Shown: positions 5,656 through 5,762 of the stretch, one piece after another
How the letters are laid out: each line of letters begins with the position of its first letter
Numbering within the stretch: position 1 is the stretch's first letter
Source of the DNA: Phycisphaeraceae bacterium
GTDB lineage: Bacteria > Planctomycetota > Phycisphaerae > Phycisphaerales > Phycisphaeraceae
NCBI GenBank assembly: GCA_020850375.1
Contig: JADZET010000454.1
Span: forward strand, 1-5,762
Reading direction: 5' to 3'
Length of the DNA stretch: 5,762 nucleotides
Translations under genes and position numbers: made by a program
The notes under the pieces: generated by a model
Databases searched by the model: none
What the model saw: the letters and a program-made list of their open reading frames with translations, nothing else
Told to the model about the DNA's origin: nothing

Positions 5656-5696
5656 TCACACCCGTGAGGTCACAGGTTCAAGTCCTGTATCGCCCA
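5656..5696 (+). pseudogene. 3' fragment of tRNA-Val(CAC), probable attachment-site scar
   Basis: The 41 bases match the 3' half of a tRNA. T33 is at 5656, anticodon CAC at 5657-5659, A37 at 5660, the 3' anticodon strand CCGTG at 5662-5666, and variable loop AGGTC at 5667-5671. T-stem ACAGG (5672-5676) and CCTGT (5684-5688) enclose loop TTCAAGT (5677-5683). The acceptor strand ATCGCCC is at 5689-5695 and the discriminator A at 5696. No CCA is encoded. The 5' anticodon strand that should precede it (CACGG) is absent, and no D-arm is found in the preceding sequence, so this is not a functional tRNA. Starting exactly in the anticodon loop is typical of the duplicated end left by tyrosine-recombinase integration into a tRNA gene. 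The intact copy would lie to the left, outside the window. Confidence 0.72.
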
Positions 5697-5711
5697 CTTT
5701 CCTCTTGCTGG

Positions 5712-5717
5712 TTTTTT
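5712..5717 (+). other. T-tract after the tRNA fragment
   Basis: Six T residues follow 15 bases after the discriminator base. They could be the remains of the original tRNA gene's terminator, since host sequence should resume here, but only the T-arm could act as the hairpin and no GC-rich stem precedes the tract. The remaining bases to 5762 show no coding region. Confidence 0.25.
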
Positions 5718-5762
5718 CGACTCTCGGTGGTAGCTGCTATCCGGCAGTGATGACCGTACCGA

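Noticed and set aside
5432..5659. 76-residue N-terminal extension of the minus-strand zinc-ribbon gene
   Set aside because: It would begin inside the tRNA fragment and cross the palindromes, and its residues are a random-looking Arg/Ala/Pro mix. ATG 5431 has a promoter directly upstream.
5432..5696. tRNA-Val interrupted by a group I intron in the anticodon loop
   Set aside because: No 5' tRNA half (acceptor, D-arm) could be found in the several hundred bases upstream, and the intervening sequence is occupied by palindromes and a gene on the other strand.
5649..5700. tmRNA 3' end
   Set aside because: The acceptor and T-arm sequence fits tRNA-Val and carries a readable CAC anticodon loop. No tag-encoding region or pseudoknot region is present upstream.
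1..5762. CRISPR array, insertion sequence or integrase
   Set aside because: No regularly spaced repeats, no terminal inverted repeats with a transposase, and no tyrosine or serine recombinase motif in any credible frame.

Overview
The window is GC-rich and almost fully coding. Its left part resembles the tail of a type II secretion (T2SS) operon. Both gspL and gspM are divergent in sequence, and the tRNA fragment at the right end lacks an encoded CCA. Together with the codon use this would fit a high-GC, Gram-negative-type bacterium; Planctomycetota is one plausible placement, but there is no rRNA or universal marker here and I cannot assign a taxon.

Left block (2-2363, all on +, tightly coupled): the C-terminal part of a GspL-like protein (cut by the window edge), a GspM-like protein starting at a TGATG overlap, a TPR lipoprotein nine bases after gspM, and a four-helix MauE/DoxX-like redox membrane protein starting at a GTGA overlap. 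GspL and GspM would form the inner-membrane assembly platform. The lipoprotein could serve the outer-membrane secretin, as TPR pilotins such as PilF do. The MauE-like protein suggests a link to thiol/disulfide chemistry outside the membrane, but this is inferred from family and position.

Middle block (2364-4590, +): a lower-GC gap of about 170 bases carries a good sigma70-type promoter and a ribosome binding site. Two overlapping genes of unknown function follow. The first encodes a soluble protein of about 407 residues. The second encodes a 290-residue protein with an N-terminal zinc ribbon and a C-terminal DNA-binding-like segment. This pair is the best candidate for an undescribed system in the window.

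Right block (4591-5762): a convergent gene on the minus strand encodes a 252-residue zinc-ribbon protein of unknown function. It has lower GC than its neighbours and a promoter placed so that its mRNA should be leaderless. Upstream of it is a gene-free stretch of about 330 bases holding two tandem GC-rich palindromes and a 41-base 3' fragment of tRNA-Val(CAC). The fragment begins in the anticodon loop, as expected at the far end of an element integrated into a tRNA gene. By that logic the mobile DNA lies to its left and host DNA resumes at about 5697. No integrase, intact tRNA or CRISPR array is present in the window.
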